NCBI GenBank assembly: GCA_964464895.1
Contig: CAYXGY010000003.1
Location: 1-64,000, forward strand
Length of the DNA stretch: 64,000 bases
Direction: 5' to 3'
From: Helicobacter_D sp964464895
GTDB lineage: Bacteria > Campylobacterota > Campylobacteria > Campylobacterales > Helicobacteraceae
Shown: positions 62,724 to 64,000 of the stretch, piece after piece
Numbering within the stretch: the first letter of the stretch is position 1
Layout of the letters: the number at the start of each line of letters is the position of its first letter
Notes under the pieces: model-generated
Databases searched by the model: none
What the model saw: the letters and a program-made list of their open reading frames with translations, nothing else
Told to the model about the DNA's origin: nothing
Translations under genes and position numbers: made by a program

Positions 62724-63856
62724 ATGTTAGCCTCATATTGGGAGCTTTCAAATTCTTCTTTAATATTGTCGCAAATAAAATCACATACATTAGGGTAATT
62801 AATCATTAACGACTTCCTAAATTCTAATCTTTCTTCTCTCATTATGTCTTCTTCTAATATAACGACTTTCTCAATAAAATCTAAAATATCCACCTGATTA
62901 AAAGCGTGATAATGTTTAGCAATGCATTCTTTGGCAAAACTATTAAAGTTACTCTCGTTTGTTTCATTGTCCTTTAACATATAACAAGCAGGATGGTCTG
63001 TATATAAGTATTCTACCATAAAAGAGCCACAATCGTGGATTAAAGCATCAGAATTAACAAAAGATTCTAAATAATCACCACCCCTTTGATAAATCACATT
63101 TGTCATATTAGTGAGTTTGGAAAAATACTGTTCGGTTTTATCTCTACCCCAAACTTCATCTCTATACAAATTCGCCAAAAGTAAAGGATGGGGTCTAAAG
63201 ACGAAATCTATCTCGGAATACATTTTGGGAATCTCAAGAAAAAAATCGGCATATTCTAAAAAATTAGAAAAATACACACCCTTATTAAAAATAGTATGAT
63301 GAAAAGCTACAAGGATACATTTTCTAATTCTATTTCTTTTAACAACATCATACAACGCGTCCATTTTGGCATATCCACTAAGAATCAATTGTTTTTTATT
63401 TATTTTTGCCTTATTAGAAAGTTCCTCATAAGAAAAATTACTTTCTACAAAATATCTCCACAAATATGAAAAATTAAAGCTTTGATAAATATGCTCATAC
63501 CAATTGGATACTACATAGCCATAAATAATAAAAAATGGCTTCATCTTTTGCTCTGCAATATAACGAATCGTATAATATGGGAGAGTTGCATTTTCATAGA
63601 GAGAAGTTTTACACACAAAATCAAATCCATTAAATTCTATAAAATTTCCATCACAATAAGAACACGATACAATCTCACCAAATTCATTTTTCAACTTATT
63701 ATAATTCTCAAAGAGCATATCTAACTTAATTTCATTTCTAGACAAATAAGGAATAACCAAAATACTAACTTCAAAATAAGAATCTTTTAGCATTGTATTG
63801 ACTAAGCTTCTAGGTAAAGTTTCCTCCAAATCTGTATAAAAGCAAATCTTTATCAT
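62720..63856 (-). CDS. TagF-like glycerophosphotransferase-type protein
   Basis: The 378-residue protein has the C-terminal half of CDP-glycerol glycerophosphotransferases: ILVAFHHTIFN, VFRPHPLLLANL and SDALIHDCGSFMVEYLYTDHPA, the Asp-Ser loop of the family. The N-terminal half is a divergent Rossmann-like fold. A phosphodiester-forming or related transferase is likely; donor and acceptor unknown. Its ATG overlaps the stop of the gene cut by the window edge. Confidence 0.75.
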   Translation of the reverse strand: MIKICFYTDLEETLPRSLVNTMLKDSYFEVSILVIPYLSRNEIKLDMLFENYNKLKNEFGEIVSCSYCDGNFIEFNGFDFVCKTSLYENATLPYYTIRYIAEQKMKPFFIIYGYVVSNWYEHIYQSFNFSYLWRYFVESNFSYEELSNKAKINKKQLILSGYAKMDALYDVVKRNRIRKCILVAFHHTIFNKGVYFSNFLEYADFFLEIPKMYSEIDFVFRPHPLLLANLYRDEVWGRDKTEQYFSKLTNMTNVIYQRGGDYLESFVNSDALIHDCGSFMVEYLYTDHPACYMLKDNETNESNFNSFAKECIAKHYHAFNQVDILDFIEKVVILEEDIMREERLEFRKSLMINYPNVCDFICDNIKEEFESSQYEANI

Positions 63857-64000
63857 AATGCTATCCTGTCGAATATTTGAAAAGATTCTTTAACCTTACA
63901 AGTATTTAAAACCATTATAGTATTTTTTGTATTTTCATAAGTTTTTCTAAAATTATCTTTTCCTAGAATACATAACTCCAAATATTGTTTATACTGCATC
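63853..64000 (-). CDS. 3' end of a gene running off the window
   Basis: An open frame enters from the window edge and ends in TGA at 63853-63855, overlapping the next ATG. The visible tail contains YKQYLELCILGKDNF and VLNTCKVKESFQIFD. An ATG at 63999 could be internal or a start. I cannot assign a family from 48 codons. The overlap shows it belongs to the same operon. Confidence 0.65.
   Translation of the reverse strand, partial: MQYKQYLELCILGKDNFRKTYENTKNTIMVLNTCKVKESFQIFDRIAL

Noticed and set aside
47600..64000. Complete Campylobacter-type O-methyl phosphoramidate cluster
   Set aside because: No glutamine kinase or CDP-amidate hydrolase is visible and the CysC is fused to a methyltransferase; only a resemblance can be claimed.
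1..64000. CRISPR array, prophage, insertion sequence or rRNA
   Set aside because: No regularly spaced repeats, transposase, integrase, phage structural genes or rRNA sequence was seen.

Overview
The window looks like the chromosome of an enterohepatic-type Helicobacter (Campylobacterota). It is AT-rich. Conserved blocks match H. pylori gene order: mrdA, hypothetical, engB, lptA, lptC, kdsC, rlpA and mltD (compare HP1565-HP1572); an HP0268 homologue with miaB and a DUF374 acyltransferase; a PpiD-like protein with ftsA and ftsZ; and ccoNOQP with a DUF4006 and a FixH-like gene. Unlike H. pylori it also has hisB, leuDB and a ModE-controlled mod operon, as enterohepatic Helicobacter, Wolinella and Campylobacter do. 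Homopolymeric G/C tracts in surface-biosynthesis genes are typical of this group.

Layout. 1-13335: minus-strand housekeeping genes (isoprenoid carrier, CoA, cell-wall elongation, LPS transport and Kdo, histidine, murein hydrolases, miaB). 13562-20331: plus-strand nusA, PpiD-like, ftsA, ftsZ, a TSUP permease and a uracil/hypoxanthine-DNA glycosylase, followed by tRNA-Met(CAT) and tRNA-Arg(TCT). 20615-24269: minus-strand modE-modA-TOBE-modB-modC with a candidate ModE operator upstream. 24417-25997: leuDB, ending at a hairpin shared with a convergent MFS gene. 27312-32817: the cbb3 oxidase operon ccoNOQP and accessory genes, ending in a phase-variable methyltransferase that is OFF here. 33010-44764: kdsD, antiporter, DUF89, purE, CNNM/CorC protein, BrkB, bioB, topA, cysQ. 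44905-47516: two plus-strand glycosyltransferase genes.

47600-64000 is a long minus-strand accessory cluster for surface glycan synthesis, and it continues past the window. It contains, in transcription order: a TagF-like transferase, a HAD phosphatase, a nucleotidyltransferase, a methyltransferase, a radical SAM protein, an Asp/Glu racemase-family protein, a second methyltransferase, a DUF354 protein, an acetyltransferase / Gfo-Idh dehydrogenase / DegT aminotransferase trio, a decayed CysC/methyltransferase region, two more TagF-like proteins (one phase-OFF), a CysC-methyltransferase fusion, a truncated ATP sulfurylase, and GT2 and GT8 enzymes. Six G/C tracts of 8-13 bases lie inside its reading frames.

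The most interesting candidate is the tightly overlapping set 58495-63856. It resembles a pathway that makes a nucleotide-activated small molecule, modifies it by methylation and radical chemistry, and hands it to phosphodiester-forming transferases. It recalls the Campylobacter O-methyl phosphoramidate pathway but has a different gene set. This is inference from gene content; the substrate is unknown.
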